A program made the translations under genes and the position numbers. A DNA stretch of 64,000 nt from an uncultured Bdellovibrionales bacterium (GTDB lineage Bacteria; Bdellovibrionota; FAC87; UBA2466), in NCBI GenBank assembly GCA_937903155.1, contig CALCZU010000013.1, positions 1-64,000 of the forward strand, given 5' to 3'. Position 1 is the stretch's first letter, and each line of letters starts with the position of its first letter. Under the pieces are notes generated by a model, which worked only from the letters and a program-made list of their open reading frames with translations, did not search any database and was not told where the DNA came from. Positions 7,866 to 15,659 of the stretch are shown piece after piece.

Positions 7866-9143
7866 ATGCCCTCAACTAAAAAAACGTTAATGAATCGAAG
7901 TCCTATTTTCCGTTATTTTTTAACGGCGACTTCGATTTCTTTACTGGGAACCAGCATCTTCGACTTGGCCATTCCGGTCTATGTCATCAACACAACGCAT
8001 GATGTCATGGCACTCTCGTTCACGACGGTCGCTCTTAATCTTCCGTTCTTTTTGATGGCCCCATTAACAGGGCATATTGTTGATAACTTTAACAAAAGAC
8101 GGGTTATGCTTGGGAGTGATATTGGGCAAGTCGTCTGCCTTTTATTTTTGTCTGTCTATTTGTGGCTTGGACATTCGACCCTCTGGCCGATTCTTTTAAC
8201 TGTTTTCATCGGGAAAACTTTGATGATCACATTTGAGACGGTTGCAACTTTTCAACTGATTCCAGCGCTGGTGGATCCGAAGGACTTGAGTGAGGCCAAC
8301 ACTTGGTTTTTGTCTTCTCAAAGGATGATTCAAATTGTGGGCCCCTTACTGGCAGGGATTCTTCTCACGACGACTGGGGTGAAGGGATGCATCCTTTTCA
8401 ACACGATTAGTTTCGGAGCTACCTTGTTCTTTGTGTTGCGAATGAAGAATTTAAATGACGTTATCAAAACGTATGGTGGTTTTGAAGAAAATCCCTCCCT
8501 CTCTCCGAAGCTGATCCAAAAAAACTTTACAGAAAGTATTCGCTATATTTGGAACTCTCCGCTGTTTAAGCCCTTTATTTTGATGATGTTCCTCTGGAAC
8601 CTTTCGTCGATTATCCCTAATACACCGACGATGACCTATTACTTCACTCAAATACACGCTTACACAGAAGCGCAGTATGGAATGGTCGCCTCCTTTTTCG
8701 GATTCGTCGGAATCATTGGTTTTTTAAGTGCCAGCTACTTTTATAACCGGTTTGGGTTTTCGCCGACATTTTCTGTATCGGGACTTTGGCTTGTTGCTTG
8801 CGTTGGAGTTTCTCTCGCGTTTTTTAATTTCCCGCTGGCATTTGTCTTCGTGTTTGGATTGGGTAGAATTGGTGGCTCCGTTCTGAGTATGGGCACCTTT
8901 TATTTGCGACAGACAAATATTCCCAAATCCAAAATGGGTGGCGTCAATGCCTGCTTGAGAATGTTTTTTATGTCGTCGATGCCGTTATCCGCATTTTTAC
9001 AAGGCTATATTATCAATCACTTCGGCGTTGGACTTTCTTTTGGACTCGGAATGGTCGCATTGATGGGAACTTACTATTACGCCGCAAAGACAGCACATGC
9101 GTACGGCCTTTTACATCAGAAAACGCCTTTGAAAGCAGCCTGA
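7866..9143 (+). CDS. MFS transporter, EntS/MFS_3-like
   Basis: A 425-residue protein with about 12 hydrophobic segments. It belongs to the MFS_3 group that includes the enterobactin exporter EntS: it starts FRYFLTATSISLLGTSIFDLAIPVYVI and has the loop motif GHIVDNFNKRRVMLGSD between TM2 and TM3. It is likely an inner membrane proton-driven exporter, substrate unknown. A TAGAAT hexamer at 7842-7847 is a possible -10 about 18 bases before the ATG. No Shine-Dalgarno is visible. It is divergent from lpxD and shows no operon partner. Confidence 0.85.
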   Translation: MPSTKKTLMNRSPIFRYFLTATSISLLGTSIFDLAIPVYVINTTHDVMALSFTTVALNLPFFLMAPLTGHIVDNFNKRRVMLGSDIGQVVCLLFLSVYLWLGHSTLWPILLTVFIGKTLMITFETVATFQLIPALVDPKDLSEANTWFLSSQRMIQIVGPLLAGILLTTTGVKGCILFNTISFGATLFFVLRMKNLNDVIKTYGGFEENPSLSPKLIQKNFTESIRYIWNSPLFKPFILMMFLWNLSSIIPNTPTMTYYFTQIHAYTEAQYGMVASFFGFVGIIGFLSASYFYNRFGFSPTFSVSGLWLVACVGVSLAFFNFPLAFVFVFGLGRIGGSVLSMGTFYLRQTNIPKSKMGGVNACLRMFFMSSMPLSAFLQGYIINHFGVGLSFGLGMVALMGTYYYAAKTAHAYGLLHQKTPLKAA

Positions 9144-9193
9144 AATACTCAAACCTTTTCTGTTTTTATCGACAGTGTGGTAACTCCTCGCCC

Positions 9194-9787
9194 ATGCTTT
9201 TCAAAACGCTCGGAGGCCTCTTATTCGTTGCCAGCTCTTGCTTTGCGGTCACATCGAAGATCAGCAAGGAAACCGACGTTTACACGGTTTCTATTTTCCT
9301 TCGCGACAACGAGGAATACGTTTTTAAAAAAGTTCCTCTAGACTCGCAGGAGCAAGCTGACGATTTTATCCGACGTGCGGAAGAACTTGAAAAGTTCTTA
9401 GATTCTCCTGAGTCGACTGCGAACGCGCTCCATCTCATGATGGGATTTACCCGAAAACATGGATACCCTTTCAGTCGACGATTGGACGCTTTGCTTTGGA
9501 CGCTCCCATTGCATCTCTCGATCGTGGGAGAAAAAAAAGGTTTCATCGAGGTGACTGATGTCACTCATCCAAAATATTCTCGTAAAGAATTTTTCGAAAA
9601 GTTTTTCAAAGACTTGGTGCTCATTGTGCAGATCGCCGAAATTGATTACGGAATCTCCAGCGAGGAAATCCAACCTATTTTAACGAAAGCGCTGACTCCG
9701 CGACCGCCCGTGGCCCCGCTCACCCGATTCCAAAGAATCAAAAGAAGCTGCGTTTCTGGGTTTAACTGGTTTATGGGAAACGAGTAG
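9194..9787 (+). CDS. exported protein of unknown function
   Basis: A 197-residue protein that I do not recognise. It has a short N-terminal hydrophobic stretch followed by SSCFA-VTSK, consistent with a signal peptide cut near residue 18. The body is rich in charged residues with no membrane segment, so it is probably periplasmic. It sits 50 bases after the MFS gene and is convergent with yacG. Codon use looks like that of its neighbours. Confidence 0.6.
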   Translation: MLFKTLGGLLFVASSCFAVTSKISKETDVYTVSIFLRDNEEYVFKKVPLDSQEQADDFIRRAEELEKFLDSPESTANALHLMMGFTRKHGYPFSRRLDALLWTLPLHLSIVGEKKGFIEVTDVTHPKYSRKEFFEKFFKDLVLIVQIAEIDYGISSEEIQPILTKALTPRPPVAPLTRFQRIKRSCVSGFNWFMGNE

Positions 9788-9792
9788 TTTGG

Positions 9793-9993
9793 CTACTTTT
9801 TTTGAAGGAGGTCTTCGATTGTTCTTCGAAGAGACTCTTCGCTAGGGGATTCTTCTTTTGCTTCAACTCGATAGGTGCCGCTGGCCCAATTTCCAAGATC
9901 GGTCGTTTTACACCGTTCGCTACAGAAAGGGCGCGTCGGCGTGTTTTCCCAAGAACTGAGCTTGCGGCAAATAGGGCATGGAACTTCTTTCAT
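9793..9993 (-). CDS. yacG: YacG-family zinc-binding protein (DNA gyrase inhibitor)
   Basis: A 66-residue protein with the YacG zinc-finger pattern: CPICRK near residue 6, then PFCSERCKTTDLGNWASGTY, giving four Cys ligands in a CxxC...CxxxC arrangement. The DLGNWASG segment is the family signature. In Escherichia coli YacG binds GyrB and inhibits DNA gyrase. The E. coli genomic partner coaE is absent here. Confidence 0.85.
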   Translation of the reverse strand: MKEVPCPICRKLSSWENTPTRPFCSERCKTTDLGNWASGTYRVEAKEESPSEESLRRTIEDLLQKK

Positions 9994-10072
9994 CTTCTTT
10001 CCGTCATAACTCTAAAACGCGGAAACTTCAAAGTACCGAATTTATACTGCTTTTGCGGCGTGTTTCCAGCAA

Positions 10073-10100
10073 TTGACTCATTGCATATTTCTGCTATTCT
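10073..10100 (+). promoter_or_regulatory. sigma70-like promoter of groES-groEL
   Basis: TTGACT at 10073-10078 and TATTCT at 10095-10100 are separated by 16 bases, and the start codon lies at 10128. No CIRCE inverted repeat (TTAGCACTC/GAGTGCTAA) and no clear sigma32-type promoter is seen in the 134-base gap, so HrcA control is not supported from sequence. Confidence 0.6.
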
Positions 10101-10127
10101 CCGCAAAAAGTTTTTGGAGGTATCTCA

Positions 10128-10415
10128 ATGCAAATCAAGCCGTTACGCGATCGGTTGATCGTCAGACGTTTAAATTCAGAAGAAAAAACAAAAGGGGGAA
10201 TCTTTATTCCAGATTCCGCCAAAGAAAAACCACAAGAAGGTGAAATCGTCGCCGTCGGAAGCGGAAAAATTCTCGATGACGGACGGGTTCTTCCTTTGGA
10301 AGTGAAAAAAGGCGACAAAGTTCTTTTCGGTAAATACGCCGGAAGCGAAGTCAAAGTCGACGGAGAAGAACTTCTGATGATGAAAGAAGAAGATATTCTC
10401 GGAATTATCCAATAA
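10128..10415 (+). CDS. groES: co-chaperonin GroES
   Basis: A 95-residue Hsp10. It begins MQIKPLRDRLIVRR, contains the mobile loop segment EEKTKGGIFIPDSAKEKPQ that contacts GroEL, and ends EEDILGII. It forms the heptameric lid of the GroEL folding chamber in the cytoplasm. A strong ribosome site (GGAGG, 7 bases upstream) precedes the ATG. It is followed by groEL after 16 bases. Confidence 0.98.
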   Translation: MQIKPLRDRLIVRRLNSEEKTKGGIFIPDSAKEKPQEGEIVAVGSGKILDDGRVLPLEVKKGDKVLFGKYAGSEVKVDGEELLMMKEEDILGIIQ

Positions 10416-10431
10416 TTTAAGGAGCAAATTT

Positions 10432-12069
10432 ATGGCCGCAAAAGAAATGTTATTTAAAGAGAGCGCAAGAAACGCAATCCTCGCTGGAGTGAATGTACTT
10501 GCAGACGCAGTGAAAGTGACCCTCGGCCCCAGAGGTCGAAACGTCGTCATTGAAAAATCTTATGGCGCTCCCCTCATCACCAAAGACGGTGTGACGGTTG
10601 CGAAAGAGATCGAGCTCGAAGGAAAATTCGAAAACCTCGGCGCTCAAATGGTGAAAGAAGTCGCCAGCAAAACGAATGATGATGCTGGAGATGGAACAAC
10701 GACGGCAACAGTTCTTGCCCAAGCGATTTACCGCGAAGGCGTAAAAATCGTTGCGGCCGGACACAATCCTATCGAAGTCAAACGCGGAATCGATAAAGCG
10801 GTTGAAACCGTCGCAGCTGCCATCAAAAAAATGAGTCGCCCGACTCAAGGTAAAAAAGAAATCGAACAAGTCGGTACGATCTCTGCCAATAATGATTCCA
10901 CTGTCGGCGGTCTTTTGGCCGAAGCGATGGAAAAAGTCGGCAAAGAAGGCGTCATCACGATTGAAGAAGCCAAAACGGCTGAAACAACTCTTGAAGTCGT
11001 CGAAGGGATGCAGTTCGACAGAGGTTATCTTTCTCCTTACTTTGTTACAAACACCGAGAGAATGATTGCGGAACTCGAAGAGCCAATGATCCTCATCTAC
11101 GACAAAAAATTGTCTGCGATGAAAGATTTGCTCCCAGTGTTGGAAGCGGTCGTTCAAACAGGACGGCCTTTAGTGATTATTGCTGAAGATGTCGAAGCGG
11201 AAGCGCTTGCGACTTTAGTCGTGAACAAATTGCGTGGAACTTTAAAAGTTGCCGCGATTAAAGCTCCAGGATTTGGCGACAGACGCAAAGAAATGCTCGA
11301 AGACATTGCTGTTTTAACGGGTGGAAAAGTGATTTCCGAAGAAACTGGGAAGAAACTTGAATCGACTACGTTAGAAGACTTAGGCAAAGCAAAACGCATC
11401 CGTATCGATAAAGACAATACAACGGTCATTGATGGTGCTGGTAAAAAAGCCGGAATCGAAGCTCGCGTAAAACAAATCCGCGCGCAAATCGAAAACACCA
11501 CATCCGATTACGATCGCGAAAAACTCCAAGAACGTCTTGCAAAACTCGTAGGTGGAGTGGCAGTGATTAAAGTGGGAGCTGCGACCGAAGTTGAAATGAA
11601 AGAAAAGAAAGCTCGCGTGGAAGATGCTCTTAATGCAACTCGCGCTGCCGTCGAAGAAGGTGTCGTCGCAGGGGGCGGAACGGCTCTTTTAAGAGCTATC
11701 TCTTCTCTTGATGGTCTTTCTCTTTCCACAGAACAACAAGCCGGCGTGAATCTCATTAAGCAGTCTTTGTGCGAACCTGTGAAGCAAATCGCTTTCAACG
11801 CAGGTCACGAAGGAGCTGTCGTCGTCAATCGAATCCTTGAAAACAAAGATTCGGCTTTCGGATTCAATGCCGCGACTGAGAAATACGAAAATCTCATCGA
11901 AGCGGGTGTCATTGATCCTACGAAAGTCGTTCGTTGCGCACTTCAAAATGCGGCAAGCGTTGCTTCGTTGTTGCTGACGACTGAAACACTTATTATCGAT
12001 AAACCGAAGAAACCTGCGAAAGCTTCTCCTGGAGCTCAGGGGGGACACGGTCACGATTACGACATGTAA
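10432..12069 (+). CDS. groEL: chaperonin GroEL
   Basis: A 545-residue Hsp60 with all family motifs: VTLGPRGRNVVIEKSYGAP near residue 28, the ATP-binding DGTTTATVLAQ near residue 87, and AAVEEGVVAGGGTALLRA near residue 402. The C-terminus is QGGHGHDYDM rather than the classic repeated GGM tail. AAGGAG precedes the start. An intrinsic terminator follows the stop. This is the only chaperonin gene in the window. Confidence 0.98.
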   Translation: MAAKEMLFKESARNAILAGVNVLADAVKVTLGPRGRNVVIEKSYGAPLITKDGVTVAKEIELEGKFENLGAQMVKEVASKTNDDAGDGTTTATVLAQAIYREGVKIVAAGHNPIEVKRGIDKAVETVAAAIKKMSRPTQGKKEIEQVGTISANNDSTVGGLLAEAMEKVGKEGVITIEEAKTAETTLEVVEGMQFDRGYLSPYFVTNTERMIAELEEPMILIYDKKLSAMKDLLPVLEAVVQTGRPLVIIAEDVEAEALATLVVNKLRGTLKVAAIKAPGFGDRRKEMLEDIAVLTGGKVISEETGKKLESTTLEDLGKAKRIRIDKDNTTVIDGAGKKAGIEARVKQIRAQIENTTSDYDREKLQERLAKLVGGVAVIKVGAATEVEMKEKKARVEDALNATRAAVEEGVVAGGGTALLRAISSLDGLSLSTEQQAGVNLIKQSLCEPVKQIAFNAGHEGAVVVNRILENKDSAFGFNAATEKYENLIEAGVIDPTKVVRCALQNAASVASLLLTTETLIIDKPKKPAKASPGAQGGHGHDYDM

Positions 12070-12091
12070 GAGATCGATATTTTTAATAATC

Positions 12092-12125
12092 AACCCCGAG
12101 TGCTTCCAAGCCTCGGGGTTTTTTA
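12092..12125 (+). terminator. intrinsic terminator of groES-groEL
   Basis: A 9-bp perfect stem, AACCCCGAG (12092-12100) pairing with CTCGGGGTT (12112-12120), has an 11-base loop and is followed directly by T residues. Confidence 0.9.
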
Positions 12126-12135
12126 TTGTATTCTA

Positions 12136-12266
12136 GATTAACGATTAACCTAAAGATTAAGATGAACCTTCGCGGCGTAGCCGCTTCGATGTCATTGCAC
12201 GTCGGAAACATTAGAGCGACTACGTCGCGGCGACGTTAATCTTAATCTTCAGGTTAATCATTAATC
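12136..12266. repeat. 131-bp inverted-repeat element, copy 1
   Basis: The left arm (12136-12180) begins GATTAACGATTAACCT. The right arm (12220-12266) is its near-perfect reverse complement over about 45 bases, with only a few mismatches and one length difference. The outer part of each arm is AT-rich and the inner part is GC-rich (CGCGGCGTAG type). About 39 bases separate the arms. A related element lies at 57401-57468. It has no coding capacity and sits just after the groEL terminator. It resembles a MITE- or REP-like unit. Confidence 0.8.
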
Positions 12267-12335
12267 AAAAGGAATACACCCAGCGCTGGCGAGGAGTTTG
12301 CACAATCGAAGGGCGGCGATGAGCCCTGAGGTTGT

Positions 12336-12845
12336 ATGCAGAACGTATTGTGGATCTTAATCGGTTTAATGTTAGTCGCGTGTGGCGAACAACGGCGCTG
12401 GCCCGCGGAAATCACGGGCTGTGTGGACTGTTCGACAGACGATCAGGCCCAAGTGAAACAGTCGATTATTGATCTCAATGAAAAGTCAGGCGGCACTTTG
12501 TTGATTCCACAATCCGATGGGGCAAACAAACGCTTCCCCATTGACTTGAGTTTTGTCGACCCGAAAGTCATCCAACCGACTGATGACAGCCGGAATACAC
12601 GGGCAGCACTGGCAACGCTCTATGACGACCATTGCAGCATCCAATTATCGAAAGAACTTCATAAACCTGAAAATGCGAACTATTTCAAAGCAGTACTCTG
12701 GCATGAACTCGGACACTGTGCGGGCCTTGTGCATGACAAAGATGAAAAAGAAATCATGTTTCCTATAACTCAGAAAATTCAAGCCTACTCGGAAGAGGTT
12801 ATCCTTAGATTCATCAATGAATTCAGAAACTCAGCTCACCTTTGA
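12336..12845 (+). CDS. metzincin-like zinc protease lipoprotein
   Basis: A 169-residue probable lipoprotein: a short hydrophobic N-terminus ending LMLVAC (Cys16) fits a lipobox. Near residue 123 it has HELGHCAGLVH, the HExxHxxGxxH zinc site of metzincins, followed eight residues later by IMFP, a good Met-turn. This suggests a small matrixin-like peptidase held at a membrane or exported. The rest of the sequence is not recognised. The substrate is unknown. Confidence 0.72.
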   Translation: MQNVLWILIGLMLVACGEQRRWPAEITGCVDCSTDDQAQVKQSIIDLNEKSGGTLLIPQSDGANKRFPIDLSFVDPKVIQPTDDSRNTRAALATLYDDHCSIQLSKELHKPENANYFKAVLWHELGHCAGLVHDKDEKEIMFPITQKIQAYSEEVILRFINEFRNSAHL

Positions 12846-12870
12846 TTCCTGGTGAAGGATTCGTTAGAAT
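12842..12870 (+). promoter_or_regulatory. promoter for the PilZ gene, predicted leaderless
   Basis: TTGATT (12842-12847) and TAGAAT (12865-12870) are separated by exactly 17 bases. Transcription would start near 12877, about three bases before the GTG start codon at 12880. There is no Shine-Dalgarno. Confidence 0.6.
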
Positions 12871-12879
12871 AGATGAGTC

Positions 12880-13293
12880 GTGCAGCAAGCTAACTACGAA
12901 AATCGGCGCCGGGCAAAAAGAATCGAAGTGAAGATTCCTGTCCGCATTTCTTTGAAGTCTTCTCCTGAGAAGATCTTCGCATGCTTTATTTTGGATATTT
13001 CAGAAGGAGGGGCTTTTGTTCACGGAACAGCACCCATCCTCATCGGGGAAGAAGTCGATGTCGAAATCCTTTTTGAAGGAAACCAAAAGTTTGAAGCCGT
13101 TGCAACAGACTACCAAAGCCTTCTTGAAAAATTGAAACTCGCAGATTCCACTCCCGCGGCACTTCCTTCGGTTGTCCGTTGGGCGCGAGGAACTTCGAAT
13201 GCAGGGTTTGGGATTGAGTTTTTAAATCTCTCAGGAGAAAAACTCGCGTTTCTCCACCGCCTCATCAGCCACTTCGCGGCTAAAGACGAATAA
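12880..13293 (+). CDS. PilZ domain protein
   Basis: A 137-residue single-domain PilZ protein, likely a cyclic-di-GMP receptor. It shows the N-terminal RRRAKR arginine motif (residues 8-13) and DISEGGAF near residue 42, which fits the D/NxSxxG part of the binding site. An insert of about 15 residues precedes the final beta strand region. The start is GTG with no ribosome site and a promoter immediately upstream. The effector target cannot be told from sequence. It is convergent with the next gene with a single base between the stops. Confidence 0.82.
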   Translation: MQQANYENRRRAKRIEVKIPVRISLKSSPEKIFACFILDISEGGAFVHGTAPILIGEEVDVEILFEGNQKFEAVATDYQSLLEKLKLADSTPAALPSVVRWARGTSNAGFGIEFLNLSGEKLAFLHRLISHFAAKDE

Positions 13294-13294
13294 T

Positions 13295-13849
13295 TTATTT
13301 TGGGTTCGCACCAAAAAGCAGATTGAATCCGAGCGTCGCGCTCTGGAGTTTTCCGACGTTGGGAAGAAAATATCCTAAATTGACGGCAATCATACACCAC
13401 GAATGAATTTTCACATCCGCCATTAAACTGGGATGAAAGAGAATAAAGCCGCCAGAATCTAACTTTTGAAAGGTTCGAGAAGAGTCAGACTCTGAAGTCA
13501 CACGCGAGACGGAATAGCCACCCCCACCGATCATGAGTCTTCCCGTTAACCAGGGAGCAATCGCATACTCGCCGACAAGACCGCCAAAGCCCATTCCGAA
13601 TTCGACGTTATCTGAACCATTCCACAAAAATCCACCACCACCGCCACCGCCGAGTCGGAAACTTCGAGTCGCCCAACCAAAACCCACGCCGCCAATAACG
13701 GCCGGAGTTCCGCTGACCGAGGCGTCGAATGCGGACAGACTTCGAGCGTGATATTCAAGGAAAGGACCGCCTCTGCCGCCTCCTAGATTTTCAGCTTTTA
13801 AGATTGAAGTAAGGCAGCACAGGAATCCCAATGCTGTAAGAAAACGCAT
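13295..13849 (-). CDS. exported glycine-rich protein, possible outer membrane barrel
   Basis: A 184-residue protein with a signal peptide (MRFLTALGFLCCLTSILKA, cut before residue 20). The body is Gly-rich with alternating hydrophobic strands and runs of seven glycines near residue 68. The alternating pattern and an aromatic residue near the C-terminus suggest a small beta-barrel, but I do not recognise a family. The coding strand is set by the signal peptide; a proline-rich open frame on the other strand is its shadow. Confidence 0.55.
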   Translation of the reverse strand: MRFLTALGFLCCLTSILKAENLGGGRGGPFLEYHARSLSAFDASVSGTPAVIGGVGFGWATRSFRLGGGGGGGFLWNGSDNVEFGMGFGGLVGEYAIAPWLTGRLMIGGGGYSVSRVTSESDSSRTFQKLDSGGFILFHPSLMADVKIHSWCMIAVNLGYFLPNVGKLQSATLGFNLLFGANPK

Positions 13850-13921
13850 GTATAGATTTTAATCGATTTTTTGAAATATTACTAATCGACGCCCAGATTT
13901 AAAAAGGGGATCCTCGACAGG

Positions 13922-14953
13922 TCAAGTCAGACGGCCGATAGCATGAGGAGTTCCTTCGGTTCGACCGGCAGGAGTAATCTCCATAAACTGTGCTTTTCGT
14001 TGAAGATCCTTGATGGTTGCAGCACCGCAGTACGTTAGTCCAGAGCGAATGCCTCCTAAGAGATCCTGCAAGACGTCCTTCGCAGAACCCCGACAGGGAA
14101 CTTCGATCGAAACACCTTCGGCAGTTTTCCAGTCCGACATCTGCCCCATGAAATCTTCTTGCGCTTCTCGCGAAGCCATTCCTCTAAATCTTTTGATAAA
14201 CGCTTTTTCGCCTTCTACCGTCGTGATTTCAATTTTCTCTCCGGGCGTTTCGTCAGTGCCTGCGAGCATTCCACCTAACATCACAAAATCTGCTCCGGCT
14301 GCCAGTGCCTTCACAGCATCGGCGGGCACTCGAATGCCTCCGTCTGCAATCAGCATGCGATCCACTTTACGGCATTCTTGAATCGCGGTGAGTTGCGGAA
14401 CGCCAAATCCTGTTTTGATTCGTGTCGAACAAACAGAACCGGGGCCAATTCCCACTTTAATCACGTCGGCTCCCGCAGCGGCAAGATAATCCGCACCCGC
14501 ATACGTTGCCACATTGCCGGCGATAATTAAAATATTCGACGAGTAAAGCTCTCTCAAAGTTCTCACGGTTCGATTCACTTCTTTGGAATGTCCATGAGCG
14601 ACGTCGACACACAAAATAGTACAACCTTCTTTGATCAATCGTTCGGCTCTCTCAAGTCCTTCTTTGCCGATCCCGATCGAGATCCCAACTTTATCTTTAT
14701 TTTTAATTTTTTTATAAATTTCGACGTTTTTTTCTATCGTCATAAAACGGTGAAGAATTGCCATTCCTCCCAAGCCCGTCATCAGTTCTGCCATCGCAAA
14801 TTCGGTGATGGTATCCATATTCGAACTAATCACAGGAATCGAAAAATCTTTTCCCATGCAGCTCACATTGGTTGTTACGTTTTGCCGAGATTTAATCCCG
14901 TTATAACCAGGAACTAAAATCACATCATCAAAAGTTAATCCGCGAACATTCAT
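13922..14953 (-). CDS. guaC: GMP reductase
   Basis: A 343-residue TIM-barrel enzyme of the IMPDH/GMPR family without CBS domains. The loop GIGPGSVCSTRIKTGFGVPQ holds catalytic Cys175; the RxKTG form is that of GMP reductases rather than IMP dehydrogenases. ADGGIRVPADAVKALAAGADFVMLGGMLAGTDE and KRFRGMASREAQ also match GMPR. It converts GMP to IMP with NADPH in purine salvage. IMP dehydrogenase remains a less likely alternative. It stands alone between two outer-membrane-like genes. Confidence 0.85.
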   Translation of the reverse strand: MNVRGLTFDDVILVPGYNGIKSRQNVTTNVSCMGKDFSIPVISSNMDTITEFAMAELMTGLGGMAILHRFMTIEKNVEIYKKIKNKDKVGISIGIGKEGLERAERLIKEGCTILCVDVAHGHSKEVNRTVRTLRELYSSNILIIAGNVATYAGADYLAAAGADVIKVGIGPGSVCSTRIKTGFGVPQLTAIQECRKVDRMLIADGGIRVPADAVKALAAGADFVMLGGMLAGTDETPGEKIEITTVEGEKAFIKRFRGMASREAQEDFMGQMSDWKTAEGVSIEVPCRGSAKDVLQDLLGGIRSGLTYCGAATIKDLQRKAQFMEITPAGRTEGTPHAIGRLT

Positions 14954-14973
14954 AGGCCCCTATTTACACCGTT

Positions 14974-15501
14974 TTAGCGAAAACGGAAAGAGAGACTGAA
15001 ATTCATCATGTAAGCGACCGAATGGTGAATGATTCCAGGTCTGAACTGGGCTCGAACGCTTGTTAAATCATCGAGTTCCTGCGAGAGAGAGACGTCTAAA
15101 AATCCTATCAAAGAAGTGCTCGGAAACTGAGGAAGATCGCTTGCAATGGCTCCTCCCACAACCGCGCCCAACGAAAGCGTTAAGTGAGGAGTTCCATAGA
15201 TAGGGAAGTCGTACCATCCGCCGGCGGCTACTGAGAAAAGGGATCCCGGTGAGTAAAGAGCAAAAGTAAATTCTGGGCCGAAATACAACGGTGTGCCAGT
15301 AAACGGCGCGTGACCCAGTTGCATGCCGGAAAGCAAAGACGCACCTTGTGAAACGCACATGCCCAACATTGTGTTGACCCGTGTCGGGAAAAAAAGTTCC
15401 TCTGAAGCGGAAATTTTTGCCTCACGAGGCGCGGCATTTGCTCCCGAAACCGAAAATCCAAGCGCCAAAAAGATGAGTAAAATTAAGTGGGTTTTCTTCA
15501 T
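14974..15501 (-). CDS. exported protein, possible small outer membrane barrel
   Basis: A 175-residue protein starting at the ATG at 15501, which gives a clean signal peptide (KKTHLILLIFLALGFSVSGANA, cut before APRE). An upstream in-frame ATG at 15525 would add eight residues before the signal and is less likely. The mature part has alternating strands and ends FSLSFRFR, with the terminal aromatic-Arg pattern seen in outer membrane barrels. No family is recognised. Confidence 0.58.
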   Translation of the reverse strand: MKKTHLILLIFLALGFSVSGANAAPREAKISASEELFFPTRVNTMLGMCVSQGASLLSGMQLGHAPFTGTPLYFGPEFTFALYSPGSLFSVAAGGWYDFPIYGTPHLTLSLGAVVGGAIASDLPQFPSTSLIGFLDVSLSQELDDLTSVRAQFRPGIIHHSVAYMMNFSLSFRFR

Positions 15502-15659
15502 ATGTTTACTCAATAAGTCTATCAAAATATGGTAAAATCATACAGTATTCTTGTTTTTCATTTTCTATCCAAATTACACCAGATTCGGATCTAACCTGTC
15601 CCTTTCGCGAAAGACGAAACGATCACTCGTTTACCCTGCAGTGATCTCATCAAAGTTCT

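Noticed and set aside
10001..10127. CIRCE element before groES
   Set aside because: No TTAGCACTC/GAGTGCTAA-type inverted repeat is present in the gap.
10450..11501. Long open frames on the minus strand opposite groEL
   Set aside because: They mirror the codon use of groEL, carry no motif or ribosome site, and groEL is certain.
12136..12266. Insertion sequence at the repeat
   Set aside because: It has no transposase and is only 131 bases long, so I call it a repeat element.
13533..13751. Proline-rich open frame on the plus strand
   Set aside because: It is the antisense of a Gly-rich exported protein with a clear signal peptide.
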